This document shows positions 15,591-24,737 of a stretch of DNA of 64,000 bases, in pieces; within the stretch, counting starts at the first letter, position 1, and each line of letters opens with the position of its first letter. The translations under genes and the position numbers were made by a program. The DNA is from Streptomyces candidus (GTDB lineage: Bacteria; Actinomycetota; Actinomycetes; Streptomycetales; Streptomycetaceae). Under the pieces are notes generated by a model that saw only the letters and a list, made by a program, of their open reading frames with translations, searched no databases and was not told the DNA's origin. The stretch spans positions 496,001 through 560,000 of the forward strand of contig NZ_JACHEM010000001.1 in NCBI RefSeq assembly GCF_014207445.1. The letters are read 5' to 3'.

Positions 15591-18173
15591 ATGCCGGCAC
15601 ACATACCGAGACCCGTTCTCGTCGCCACCGCCGCCCTCGCGGGGGCCGCGCTGCTCCTTCCCGCGGCCTCCGCCCAGGCCGCCCCCGAACCCGCCGGGCG
15701 CGACCGGCCCGCTCCCCATGAACGCGCCGGCGCCTCGGCGGAGTTGAGGGCTCCGGCGGCCAGGAGCGGCGAGGGGCCGGCGGCGCGTGCGCTCGGGGAC
15801 GCCGGAGTACGGCACGGGAGCCGGACGGACGGCTTCCCCCGGCACACCAGGCTGAAGGAGCCCGCGCCCGACTCCGCGGACAAGTCCATCAAGCTGGGCC
15901 TGACGCCGTACCACGCGATAGCCCCGAAGCTGAACCGGCTGCAGAAGCAGAGCGACCGGATCAGCGTCGAGCTGGCGGGGAAGTCGGCCGGGGGGCACGA
16001 CCTGTACCTGGTGACCGTGACCGCGCCGGAGAGCGCGCACGCGGCGCGGGAGCAGGAGCGCATGCGGGAGCGGATCGAGAACGAACCCGCCTCGGCCGCG
16101 AAGGACCGGCGCATCCGGGACGCGTACAAGACGCCCGTCTTCATCAACAGCAACATCCACGGCAACGAGTGGGAGGGGACGGACGCGTCCCTGAAGCTGA
16201 TCGAGGAGCTGGCGAGGGCGAACGACGCCAGGACCCAGAAGCTGCTGGCCCTGAGCCGGATCCACTTCAACGTGACGGCGAATCCGGACGGGCGCGTAGC
16301 CGGGACGCGGGCGAACTCCAACGGCTTCGACATCAACCGGGACTTCATCACGGCGACCCAGCCGGAGACGCGCGCGATACGGCAGATCGCGATCGACAGG
16401 CAGCCCGCCGTCATGCTCGACCTGCACGGATACGTCAACGGGACGCTGATCGAGCCCACCACTCCCCCGCACGGCGAGAACTACGAGTACGACCTCTTCC
16501 TCAAGAACTCGTACGCGAACGCGCTGGGGATGGAGGCGGCCGTCAACGCGCTCGGGTACACGCCCGCCGAGGACGGTGTCGATCCCGTCGTGATCCCCTT
16601 CCGGGACCAGCAGGAGGGCTGGGACGACTGGCCGCCCATCTTCACCCCGCAGTACATGCCGTTCCAGGGCACGGTCGCCGCGCACACCATCGAGGTTCCA
16701 TTGCAGGTCAACAACGCGGCCTACGAGAGCCTGCCGGTGGCGGAACTGCGGCGGCGGTCCGCGATCAACACGGACATCGCGGGCGCCACCATCAAGGCGG
16801 CGCTCACGTACACGGCCGACCGCCGCGGCGCGTTGATCGCCGATCAGATCGAGACGTTCCGGCGGGGAGCCGCGGGAGCGAAGCAGGTGCCGGTGTCCGA
16901 GGAGACCGTGCCGGGCGTTCCGGGCGTCGGGCCCGAGGACGTGTACACGACCGAGTTCCCGCGTGCCTACGTCATCCCGGCGGGCAGGGGCCAGCGGTCC
17001 GCCGTGGCCGCGGCGCGGCTGGTCGACCATCTGGTGGCCAACGACGTGAAGGTCGAGCGGGCGCTGCACGCCTTCCGGGCGGGCGGCACGTGGTACCCGG
17101 CCGGGTCGTACGTCGTCGACATGTCGCAGCCCAAGCGCGGGATGGCGAACGTCGTCCTGGCGGAGGGGCGCGACATCAGCGGCGACGTCTCCGTGATGTA
17201 CGACATCTCCGGGTGGAGTCTCGGCCTGCTCTGGGGTGCGAGCGTCGACAAGGTGACGGCCGGGCGCGTGGAGGTGCGCGGGCGTACGGTGCACGCCGCG
17301 TCGCCGACCGGATACGTCGCACCCCGGGGCGACCTGCGGCTGCGGCTCGACGACCCCAAGGAGGTCGAGGCGCTCAACTCCCTGCTGAAGGACAGCGTGC
17401 AGGTGCGGCGGGCCGCCGACGGAACGGCCGTCGTGCCGGGGTCGGCGCGCGCGAAGGCCGTGCGGCTGGCGGACCGGCTGGGGGTCGCGTTCCCCGCGAC
17501 GCGGGCCGTCGGGGTCGCGGACGTCAAGCGGACGCGGGTCGCGGCCGCGGTGTCGTCCGGCGAGCTGTTCGCGCTGCGGGAGATGGGCTTCGAGGTCGTC
17601 CCCGTGTCGACCGCCGTGCTCAACGCGGGATTCGACTGGCGGAGCGTCGACACGCTGTACGTGTCGGCGGACCTCTCGTACGGGAAGCTGAACGCGGCCG
17701 CGAAGGCCGCCCTGGACGCGTTCCTCAACGGGCACGGTCTCGTCGGGCTCGGCGCGAGCGGGGCGAGGCTCAACTCCGACGCCGGACTCCTCGCCGCGAA
17801 GGCCGTACCGGGCAACGAGGACGCCAACGGGGTGGTGCGGGTGGACAGTTCGCCGTCCAGTGCGGTGGCCTCGGGTGCCCCGGCGCACACCTTCGTGTTC
17901 TCGCCGATGTGGTTCAGCGAACTGGGCAAGGGCGTCAGGGCCGACCAGGCGTACGGAAGGAGCGGCGGAAACCCGCTCGTGTCCGGGCACTGGCGGGCCG
18001 GCAAGGACGGTGGCGGCGGTCCGCAGGACGCGGCCGGGAAGGCGGCGATCGTCAGCGGTACGTCGGCGCGGGGCGCGCAGGTCGTGCTGATCGGCACGCA
18101 GCCGCTGTTCCGGGCGCACCCGAAGGGCGAGTTCGCGCAGGTGGCCAGGGCGCTGTTCGTCACGGCCGGGTAG
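15591..18173 (+). CDS. Secreted M14-family zinc carboxypeptidase
   Basis: An 860-residue exported metallopeptidase. Residues 1-30 are a Sec signal peptide ending ASAQA. In the M14 domain the zinc ligands are His190 and Glu193 (NIHGNEWEG) and His279 (LDLHGYVNG). The remaining about 500 residues form a family-specific C-terminal region with no domain I recognise. It probably degrades peptides outside the cell for nutrition. The ATG follows GGAGG by about 9 bases. It stands alone; the next gene downstream is an unrelated hydrolase. Confidence 0.88.
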   Translation: MPAHIPRPVLVATAALAGAALLLPAASAQAAPEPAGRDRPAPHERAGASAELRAPAARSGEGPAARALGDAGVRHGSRTDGFPRHTRLKEPAPDSADKSIKLGLTPYHAIAPKLNRLQKQSDRISVELAGKSAGGHDLYLVTVTAPESAHAAREQERMRERIENEPASAAKDRRIRDAYKTPVFINSNIHGNEWEGTDASLKLIEELARANDARTQKLLALSRIHFNVTANPDGRVAGTRANSNGFDINRDFITATQPETRAIRQIAIDRQPAVMLDLHGYVNGTLIEPTTPPHGENYEYDLFLKNSYANALGMEAAVNALGYTPAEDGVDPVVIPFRDQQEGWDDWPPIFTPQYMPFQGTVAAHTIEVPLQVNNAAYESLPVAELRRRSAINTDIAGATIKAALTYTADRRGALIADQIETFRRGAAGAKQVPVSEETVPGVPGVGPEDVYTTEFPRAYVIPAGRGQRSAVAAARLVDHLVANDVKVERALHAFRAGGTWYPAGSYVVDMSQPKRGMANVVLAEGRDISGDVSVMYDISGWSLGLLWGASVDKVTAGRVEVRGRTVHAASPTGYVAPRGDLRLRLDDPKEVEALNSLLKDSVQVRRAADGTAVVPGSARAKAVRLADRLGVAFPATRAVGVADVKRTRVAAAVSSGELFALREMGFEVVPVSTAVLNAGFDWRSVDTLYVSADLSYGKLNAAAKAALDAFLNGHGLVGLGASGARLNSDAGLLAAKAVPGNEDANGVVRVDSSPSSAVASGAPAHTFVFSPMWFSELGKGVRADQAYGRSGGNPLVSGHWRAGKDGGGGPQDAAGKAAIVSGTSARGAQVVLIGTQPLFRAHPKGEFAQVARALFVTAG

Positions 18174-18282
18174 CACCGCGGGGGACGCGGAATAGGCGGC
18201 GGCGACGGTGACTTGTGCTCCGTACATGGTCAGTACCGTTCGCGCACCGGACGGTTCGTACACAGGGGAGCTGATCCGGATC

Positions 18283-19446
18283 GTGAGCACCAGGACCGAA
18301 GTCAAGGGCACCGTCGCCGCCGGTTACGAGGAGGTGCGCGAGGAGTTCGCGGCCGTCCTCGCCCACCCGGACGAGGGGCCGGACCACGCCGCCCAGCTCG
18401 TCGCGTACGTGCGCGGCGAGCGGGTGGTGGACCTGTGGGGCGGGCCGCACATCGAGGCGGACTCGCTGACGCCCGTCTACTCCTCCACGAAGGGTGCGGC
18501 GCATCTGGTCGTGGCACTGCTGGTGCAGGACGGAGTGCTGGACCTCGACCGGGAAGTGGCGCAGTACTGGCCTGAGTTCGGGGTCCACGGCAAGGACCGG
18601 CTGACGTTGCGCGAGCTGCTCGCGCACCGCTCCGGGGTGGTCGGCGCGGACAGCGGGTTCAGTCCGGAGGAGCTGGCCGACGACCGGGCGATCGCGGCGC
18701 GGCTGGCCGGCCAGCGGCCGTACTGGCGGGCCGGGACCGCCGTCGGGTACCACGCCTATGTCATCGGCGCGCTGACCGGCGAGGTCGTGCGGCGGGTCAC
18801 GGGCAGGACGATCCAGGAATGGTACGAGGAGCGGGTGCGGGCGCCGTACGGGCTGGACTTCTGGATGGGGGCACCGGAGGACGTCCTGCCCCGCGTCCTG
18901 GACACGCTGCCGATGACGCCGACGCCCGCCCAGCAGGCGGAGATGGACGCCAGTCCGACCGGGGCGCACAGCCTCGGCGGCATCGCGTTCAACCTGAACG
19001 CGAAGGTGCCCACCGATCTCGTGGCGACGGCCAACTCGGCCGCGGTGCGCCTCGCCGGGCCGTCGTCGTTCGGCGGTGTCGGGTCGGCGCGCGGTCTCGC
19101 CGGGATGTACCAGGCCATCCTCGGCGGCGGTCCCGACGGGACTTCTCCGCTGCTGGACGCGGACGTGCTCGCCGAGTTCGGGCAGGTCCACTCGGACGGC
19201 ATCGATCTGGTCGGCGGGGCGCGTTCGGTGTTCGGGCTGGGCTTCCAGGCGATGTCGGCGGAGAAGTACCCGGTGCTCGGGCACGGTGCGATCGGGCACA
19301 GCGGGGCCGCGGGCTCCGTCGCGTTCGCCGACCCCCGCAACCGGATCGCGTACGGGTACAACCGCCGCCGGTTCGCCTACCCGGGCGGGGCGGCGCCGGA
19401 GAACGTCCGGCTGGTGCGCGCGCTGGTGCGGGCGGCTTCGGCGTAG
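18283..19446 (+). CDS. Serine hydrolase of the beta-lactamase class C / esterase family
   Basis: A 387-residue cytoplasmic protein without signal peptide. The SxxK motif is Ser67-Ser68-Thr69-Lys70 (VYSSTKGA), a YHAY segment stands in place of YxN, and GHSGAAGS is the third box. Such proteins are usually esterases or D-aminopeptidase-like enzymes rather than true beta-lactamases. GTG 18283 is chosen because it gives MSTRTEVKGTVAAGYEEV, the usual homologue start; an ATG at 18226 would add a polar tail. It converges on the Ohr gene across a strong terminator. Confidence 0.83.
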   Translation: MSTRTEVKGTVAAGYEEVREEFAAVLAHPDEGPDHAAQLVAYVRGERVVDLWGGPHIEADSLTPVYSSTKGAAHLVVALLVQDGVLDLDREVAQYWPEFGVHGKDRLTLRELLAHRSGVVGADSGFSPEELADDRAIAARLAGQRPYWRAGTAVGYHAYVIGALTGEVVRRVTGRTIQEWYEERVRAPYGLDFWMGAPEDVLPRVLDTLPMTPTPAQQAEMDASPTGAHSLGGIAFNLNAKVPTDLVATANSAAVRLAGPSSFGGVGSARGLAGMYQAILGGGPDGTSPLLDADVLAEFGQVHSDGIDLVGGARSVFGLGFQAMSAEKYPVLGHGAIGHSGAAGSVAFADPRNRIAYGYNRRRFAYPGGAAPENVRLVRALVRAASA

Positions 19447-19507
19447 CTCCCGGACGCCGGCGGCCGTCCCGTACGGACAGGACGGGTGCCCGCGGGGACG
19501 AACCGAG

Positions 19508-19544
19508 AGGGGCCGCCCCCGGAGCGAATCCGGGGGCGGCCCCT
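19508..19544. terminator. Bidirectional terminator hairpin
   Basis: Perfect 16-bp arms (AGGGGCCGCCCCCGGA and its complement) around GCGAA, placed between the convergent serine hydrolase and Ohr genes. Confidence 0.88.
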
Positions 19545-19563
19545 GCCACGTAGCGCTGGGACG

Positions 19564-19992
19564 TCAGGCGACGTTCAGCTCGACCTTGATGTTGCCGCGG
19601 GTGGCGCTGGAGTACGGGCACACCTGGTGCGCCTTCTCCACCAGGGCCTTCGCCGTGTCCTTGTCCACGTTGGGGATGGACGCGGTGATCTCGACCTCCA
19701 GGCCGAAGCCGCCGGACTCGGCGGAGCCGATGCCGACCTTCGCGGTCACCGTGGAGCCGGAGATGTCGGCCTTCTCCTGGCGGGCGACGACGCCGAGGGC
19801 GCCCTGGAAGCAGGCGCTGTAACCAGCGGCGAAGAGCTGCTCCGGGTTGGTGCCGGCACCGCTGCCGCCCATCTCCTTCGGAGGGTTGACGACTACGTCG
19901 AGCTTGCCGTCGTCGGAGGCGACGCGGCCGTCCCGGCCGTTCTCGGCGGTGGCGACGGCGGTGTACTTGACGTCGATCTTCTGGATGGTCAT
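19564..19992 (-). CDS. ohr: Organic hydroperoxide resistance protein (Ohr/OsmC family)
   Basis: A 142-residue thiol peroxidase that reduces organic hydroperoxides. The two redox cysteines are Cys61 (YSACFQGAL) and Cys125 (HQVCPYSSATRGN), both in Ohr-type rather than OsmC-type context. The ATG at 19992 has GGAGG 10 bases upstream. Ohr genes are often controlled by OhrR, but no MarR-type regulator is adjacent. Confidence 0.92.
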   Translation of the reverse strand: MTIQKIDVKYTAVATAENGRDGRVASDDGKLDVVVNPPKEMGGSGAGTNPEQLFAAGYSACFQGALGVVARQEKADISGSTVTAKVGIGSAESGGFGLEVEITASIPNVDKDTAKALVEKAHQVCPYSSATRGNIKVELNVA

Positions 19993-20067
19993 ACGAGTAG
20001 AACCTCCTGCTTGGTTCGCCACGGCTCGCGCCCACGCGCCGTGACGGTCTGGGGTGAGCTTACTCGG

Positions 20068-20101
20068 CCGGGTACGGGCCCGATGGAGGGCCCGTACCCG
20101 G
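20068..20101 (-). terminator. Terminator of the reductase gene
   Basis: Perfect 14-bp stem (CCGGGTACGGGCCC and its complement) with a six-base loop, 11 bp after the reductase stop and upstream of ohr. Confidence 0.85.
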
Positions 20102-20112
20102 AAGCAGGGGGT

Positions 20113-21138
20113 CTACTTGCCGACGGAGACGATCATCTTGCCGGTGTTGTGGCCGCGCAGCATGCCGAGGAAGGCGTCGACGTTGTTCTCCAGGCCCTCG
20201 ACGACGGTCTCGTCGTACTTGAGCTCGCCGGAGCGGATCCAGGCGGAGACCTCCTCGACGAACTGCGTCTTGAGGTGGGCGTGGTCGCCGACCAGGATGC
20301 CGGTCAGGCGCAGCCGCTTGCCGATGATCGACATCATGTTGCGCGGGCCCGGGACCGGCTCGGTCTCGTTGTAGCCGGAGATCGCGCCGCACAGGGTGGC
20401 ACGGCCGTGCACGTTGAGGGTGGAGATCGCCGCTTCCAGGTGCTCACCGCCGACGTTGTCGAAGTAGACGTCGATGCCCTCGGGGGCGACCTCGCGCAGC
20501 TGCTTGACGACCGGCGCCTCGTCCTTGTAGTTGAAGGCCGCGTCGAAGCCGTACGACTCGGTGAGGAGCTTGATCTTGTCGGCGGAGCCGGCCGAGCCGA
20601 CGACCCGCTTGGCACCGCGCAGCTTGGCCATCTGACCGACCTGGCTGCCGACCGCGCCGGCCGCACCGGACACGAAGACGGTGTCGCCCTCCTTGAAGGA
20701 GGCCACCTCGAAGAGACCGGCGTAGGCGGTGAGGCCCGGCATGCCGAGGACACCGAGGTAGGTGGAGAGCGGGGCGAGGGACGCGTCGACCTTGGTGGCG
20801 TAGTCGGCCCGCACGTCGGCGTAGTCGCGCCAGCCGAGGTCGTGCAGGACGTGGTCGCCGACGGCGAAGCGGTCGTCGTTGGTGGCGATGACCTCGCCGA
20901 CCGCACCGCCGGTCATCGGCTCGTTCAGCGCGAAGGGCGGGACGTACGACTTCACGTCGTTCATGCGGCCGCGCATGTAGGGGTCGACGGACAGGTGCAG
21001 GTTGCGGACCAGGATGCGGCCCGCCGCCGGCTCCGACACCGGGAACTCGACGAGGTCGAAGTCCTCGGGCACCGGCCAGCCGTTGGGGCGGCGTACGAGG
21101 TTCCAGGCGCGGCCGGTGGTGGGGAGTGTGGTGCTCAT
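20113..21138 (-). CDS. NADP-dependent medium-chain oxidoreductase (leukotriene B4 dehydrogenase/CurA type)
   Basis: A 341-residue zinc-free MDR enzyme that reduces alpha,beta-unsaturated ketones or related enones with NADPH. The start contains SVDPYMRGRMND, typical of the prostaglandin-reductase group. The Rossmann motif is SGAAGAVGSQVGQ, and YFDNVGG and GAISGYNE follow. The ATG is preceded by GGAGG. The promoter region faces the unknown gene at 21234. The natural substrate is unknown; quinones or lipid enals are plausible. Confidence 0.9.
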   Translation of the reverse strand: MSTTLPTTGRAWNLVRRPNGWPVPEDFDLVEFPVSEPAAGRILVRNLHLSVDPYMRGRMNDVKSYVPPFALNEPMTGGAVGEVIATNDDRFAVGDHVLHDLGWRDYADVRADYATKVDASLAPLSTYLGVLGMPGLTAYAGLFEVASFKEGDTVFVSGAAGAVGSQVGQMAKLRGAKRVVGSAGSADKIKLLTESYGFDAAFNYKDEAPVVKQLREVAPEGIDVYFDNVGGEHLEAAISTLNVHGRATLCGAISGYNETEPVPGPRNMMSIIGKRLRLTGILVGDHAHLKTQFVEEVSAWIRSGELKYDETVVEGLENNVDAFLGMLRGHNTGKMIVSVGK

Positions 21139-21199
21139 GAGGTGCGGCCTCCACGGCGTCGGGGGTAAAACAACTTTACGATCTGAATGAACCTTGCTC

Positions 21200-21212
21200 C
21201 TCAATGTTTGAG
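21200..21212. promoter_or_regulatory. Small dyad next to a -35-like hexamer
   Basis: CTCAATGTTTGAG (5-bp arms, 3-base centre) lies just beside a minus-strand TTGACA (21215-21220) in the divergent region between the reductase and the small unknown gene. This is the size of a MarR-type half operator. No convincing -10 is seen. Confidence 0.3.
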
Positions 21213-21233
21213 ATTGTCAAGTAAGTGGGGTGT

Positions 21234-21839
21234 GTGTTGCCGGACAAACCTTTCGGACCTGCGGATTTCCAGCTCGTCCTGCTGCGGCGGATGGCCGATC
21301 ACCGGCCGGAGCTGGTCGAGGACGCACGGATCTCCCTCGGAGTGAGCCTGACCGAAATGCGCGAGGCCAATCGCCGCTGGCAGGCCATGGTGCGCTCGCC
21401 GCGCGCCCGGGACGCCGTGCGGCGCTACCGGTCGGTCCTCGGTCCGCCCGAGTCGGTCGTCCCGCGCCGGATCGGCGACCTGGAGTGCGAGGCCCTGCTG
21501 TGGCGGGTGCCGCTCTGGCCGGACCTGCGGTTCGAGGCGATGTGCGGCCCGGACGGACGGGTGTGGAACGAGTGGCTGGTGCGGGCGCCCGGCGCGGCCG
21601 GGCCCGTACTGGCGACGGCGGACGACCTGCGGCCCTGGTCGGCGACCGTGGACGAGGTGGCGCGGGCCTTCGCCGCGCACGGGCCGGTACGGATGCTGGA
21701 GGGGTCCGCACCCACCCGCTCGCGGCTCCGGGTGACGCTGCCGGACGGGCAGCGGCGCGTGGCGGAGTTCACCTGGGGACTGCTGCAGGGGGTGGCCGAC
21801 GAGGACGGCGCCGGCTCCCCTCCAGGCGGCGCGGGCTGA
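21234..21839 (+). CDS. Conserved protein of unknown function
   Basis: About 201 residues starting MLPDKPFGPADFQLVLLRRM. It is soluble, with no signal or helix long enough to span the membrane. The N-terminal half is helical and Arg-rich (MREANRRWQAMVRSPRARDA), and the C-terminal half looks like beta strands (RSRLRVTLPDGQRRVAEFTW). I do not recognise a domain. GTG 21234 and GTG 21225 are both possible starts, and neither has a good ribosome binding site. It is divergent from the NADP-dependent reductase. Confidence 0.7.
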   Translation: MLPDKPFGPADFQLVLLRRMADHRPELVEDARISLGVSLTEMREANRRWQAMVRSPRARDAVRRYRSVLGPPESVVPRRIGDLECEALLWRVPLWPDLRFEAMCGPDGRVWNEWLVRAPGAAGPVLATADDLRPWSATVDEVARAFAAHGPVRMLEGSAPTRSRLRVTLPDGQRRVAEFTWGLLQGVADEDGAGSPPGGAG

Positions 21840-21922
21840 CGTTCTGGCGCTGCGTCAGCTTCGGTACCCCGTGCGGCTCATCCCAGCGCGCGCCCGCGGT
21901 GCGCGCCACGCACGATGCGACT

Positions 21923-22960
21923 ATGACCGTCAGCCTTGAGCAGTTGCAGCGTTGCCATGTCGCCGTCGACCTGGGGGCCGCGAGAACGCGGGTGTTCGTG
22001 AAGGGACTCGGCCTCGTGGTGGACGAGCCGAGCTGTGCCGCCGTCAACACCCGGACGGGGGCGCTCATCGCTGTCGGCGCGTTCGCCGAGCAGATGACCG
22101 GCCGCACCCCCGACTACATCCGCGTCGTCCGGCCCGTCTCCGGCGGCACCGTCGTCGACATCGAGATGGCGCAGCGCATGCTCCGCCAGCTGCTCGGCGA
22201 CAAGCTCCGCCGCCAGCTGCGCCGCAAGCCCCGGCTGCGGGCCGCGGCCTGCACCCCGCACGACGCGGACCCGCTCGCCCAGCGCGCCGCCGTCGAGACG
22301 CTGGTGGGCATCGGGGCGCGGCGGGTCGAACTGGTGGACACACTGATCGCCGCGGCGGTCGGCTGCGGGCTGCCCGTCGAGCAGCCCTCCGCCACCATGA
22401 TCATGGTGTGCGGGGCGGCCACCACCCAGATCGCGGTGCTCTCCCTCGGGGCGATCGTGACGGCGGAGCGCATTCCGGTCGGCGGCAACGCCATCGACCA
22501 CGCCGTCATCACACATCTGCGGCAGGCGCACGAGCTGATGCTGCCCTCGCAGTCCGTACGCCCCCTCCAGCTCGCCCTCAGCGACGGCGGCATCGCGGCG
22601 GGCGGTCCCGCCTCCACCGAGATCCACGGCCGGGACGTGGCGACCGGCCTGGCCCGCTCGGTGCTCGTGGACACCGCGGCGGTACGGCACGCCATCCACA
22701 CCCCGCTGACCGCCGTCGTCGACGGCATCGGCAAGATCCTGCGCTCCTGCCCGCCCGACCTGGTCGCCGACCTCGGGGACTGCGGGATCATGATGGTCGG
22801 CGGCAGTGCGCTGCTGCCGGGACTGGACCAGATGCTGCGCGACGCGACGGGGATGCCGGTGCAGATCGCCGAGCGGCCCGACGTGTGCGCGGTGCTGGGG
22901 CTCGGCGCCATGCTGGAGGGCCGGATCAAGCCGCTGAACCTGGATCCGATCACGAACTGA
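21923..22960 (+). CDS. mbl: MreB-like actin homologue (Mbl-type rod-shape protein)
   Basis: A 345-residue actin-fold protein. The phosphate-1 loop region reads VAVDLGAARTRVFVKGLG, and phosphate 2 reads MIMVCGAATTQIAVLSLG. Both are altered from MreB (DLGTANT and DIGGGTT): the Asp of phosphate 2 is Cys here. IPVGGNAID and the C-terminal VGGSALLPGLDQ are conserved. S. coelicolor has such a second MreB paralogue, Mbl, that contributes to spore wall formation (established). No mreC or mreD is adjacent, unlike the main mreB locus. Weakened nucleotide motifs suggest altered ATP binding or hydrolysis. Confidence 0.82.
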   Translation: MTVSLEQLQRCHVAVDLGAARTRVFVKGLGLVVDEPSCAAVNTRTGALIAVGAFAEQMTGRTPDYIRVVRPVSGGTVVDIEMAQRMLRQLLGDKLRRQLRRKPRLRAAACTPHDADPLAQRAAVETLVGIGARRVELVDTLIAAAVGCGLPVEQPSATMIMVCGAATTQIAVLSLGAIVTAERIPVGGNAIDHAVITHLRQAHELMLPSQSVRPLQLALSDGGIAAGGPASTEIHGRDVATGLARSVLVDTAAVRHAIHTPLTAVVDGIGKILRSCPPDLVADLGDCGIMMVGGSALLPGLDQMLRDATGMPVQIAERPDVCAVLGLGAMLEGRIKPLNLDPITN

Positions 22961-23078
22961 GGGCGGCCGGCGGCCCGCTCGCACCGGGCTGCGCCGTGCC
23001 GCCCTGCCCGACACGGCACCCAGGCGCGCCGCGCTCCGTACGGGCACCGCGGTGCCGCCCCCGCACCGAAGGAGCGAG

Positions 23079-24674
23079 ATGCACGACGAGGGACGCACCG
23101 CTCCCGGACTGACCCGGCTGCTCGACGCGGTCCTGGGCGTCGGCACGGACCTGGAACTGCGCGGCACTCTCCAGCACATCGTGGACTCGGCGACCGAGGT
23201 GACGGGGGCACGGTACGGGGCGCTCGGCGTGCTCGACACCGACCGCACCCGGATCGTCGAGCTCTGCACCGCCGGGCTGGACGACGAGGCCCGGGAGCGC
23301 ATCGGCAGGCTGCCGGACGGGCACACCGGGCTGCTCGGCGCGCTGGTCCGGGAGCCGCGCCCGCTGCTGGTCGCGGACATCGCCGCCGATGTGCGCTCCA
23401 CGGGCTTCCCGCCCGGCCACCCGCCGATGAGGTCCTTCGTCGGGGTGCCGGTACGGGTGGACGCGGCCGTCTTCGGCAATCTGTACGTGACGGACAAACA
23501 GGACCGCTCGCCCTTCACCACCGACGACCTCGCTCTGCTCCGGGTGCTCGCCGCGCAGGCGGGCATCGCGATCGGCAACGCCCGCCTGTACGAGTCCGCC
23601 GTCCAGCGGGAGCGCTGGATCGAGGGCGCCGCCGCCGTCACCACCGCGCTGCTGGACGGCACGACGGGCTCCGACGCCCTGATGACGGTCGCCGACAAAG
23701 CGAGGTTCCTGGCCGGGGCGGCGGCCGGGATCGTCCTCCAGCCGACCGCGCGCGGCGGTATGGAGATCGTCGCCGCGGCCACCGGACCGGGCGACGACGC
23801 GGCCGACTTCCTCGGGACGCAGATCGCGCCCGGCAGCGCGGTGCTCGAACAACTCCTGGGCGGGGAACCGGTGTTCGTGCAGGACTCCGCGTCCGACCCG
23901 CGGATGACGACCCCCGTGCGCTCCCGTTTCGGTCCGAGCATGCTGCTGCCGTTGCAGAGCGGCGGCAAGCTCATCGGCACGCTGGCCCTCCCCCGGCGGC
24001 CCGGCGCCGCCCCGTACACCGGAGTGGAACGCCTCCTCGCCTCCCAGTTCGCCTCGCAGGCCGCCCTCGCGATGGTCATGGCGGACAGCCGGGACGCGCG
24101 CGAACGCCTCGCCGTCTTCGAGGACCGCGACCGCATCGCCCGCGACCTGCACGACCTCGTCGTGCAGCGCCTCTTCGCGACGGAGATGATGCTGGAGTCG
24201 ACGCGCCGGCGGACCGTGGCGGCCGACATGGACGAACTGCTGGGACGGGCCGTCGACGAACTCGACTCCACCATCCAGGAGGTCCGCACCGCCATCTTCG
24301 CGCTCCAGCAGCCGCCCGCCGACGCACCCACCACCGTGCGGGGAAAGGTGCTTAGGGAGACGGCGGGCGCCGCGGCGCTGCTCGGCTTCGCGCCCTCCGT
24401 CCACTTCGAGGGCGCGGTGGACTCGCTGGTCGTGCCGCCGGTGGACAAACAGCTCGTCGCCGCCCTGCGCGGAGCCCTGGCGGCCGCGCACCGCCGGCCC
24501 TCCGTCACGTCGGTGGAGGTACGGATCGACGCGACGGCGACGCTGCCGGACGGACGGCAGGGTGTACGGATGACGGTGACGGGCGACGGGGAACGGGACA
24601 GCGGGGGCGACGAGACGGCCACCGACGGCGACGGGACCCGGACGACGACCGTGACGTGGCAGTCACCCTTCTGA
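23079..24674 (+). CDS. GAF-domain sensor histidine kinase with degenerate ATPase domain
   Basis: A 531-residue soluble kinase. Two GAF domains span about residues 15-175 and 185-345. The HisKA_3 phosphoacceptor box is DRIARDLHDLVVQRLF with His358. The C-terminal HATPase region (from about residue 440) has RGALAAAHRRP where an Asn-bearing N box is expected, and no clear G boxes, so autophosphorylation may be lost. It resembles DevS/DosT-like kinases in layout. AAGGAG precedes the ATG. No response regulator is adjacent; the upstream neighbour is the Mbl gene. Confidence 0.83.
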   Translation: MHDEGRTAPGLTRLLDAVLGVGTDLELRGTLQHIVDSATEVTGARYGALGVLDTDRTRIVELCTAGLDDEARERIGRLPDGHTGLLGALVREPRPLLVADIAADVRSTGFPPGHPPMRSFVGVPVRVDAAVFGNLYVTDKQDRSPFTTDDLALLRVLAAQAGIAIGNARLYESAVQRERWIEGAAAVTTALLDGTTGSDALMTVADKARFLAGAAAGIVLQPTARGGMEIVAAATGPGDDAADFLGTQIAPGSAVLEQLLGGEPVFVQDSASDPRMTTPVRSRFGPSMLLPLQSGGKLIGTLALPRRPGAAPYTGVERLLASQFASQAALAMVMADSRDARERLAVFEDRDRIARDLHDLVVQRLFATEMMLESTRRRTVAADMDELLGRAVDELDSTIQEVRTAIFALQQPPADAPTTVRGKVLRETAGAAALLGFAPSVHFEGAVDSLVVPPVDKQLVAALRGALAAAHRRPSVTSVEVRIDATATLPDGRQGVRMTVTGDGERDSGGDETATDGDGTRTTTVTWQSPF

Positions 24675-24685
24675 CCGCCGTTGCG

Positions 24686-24717
24686 GCCCGCCCCGCGCGT
24701 CCGCGCGCGGGGCGGGC
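24686..24717. terminator. Bidirectional terminator hairpin
   Basis: 14-bp GC-rich arms (GCCCGCCCCGCGCG and its complement) with a four-base loop between the convergent kinase and YceI genes. Confidence 0.8.
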
Positions 24718-24737
24718 GCCCCGCCGGCCTGCCGGCC

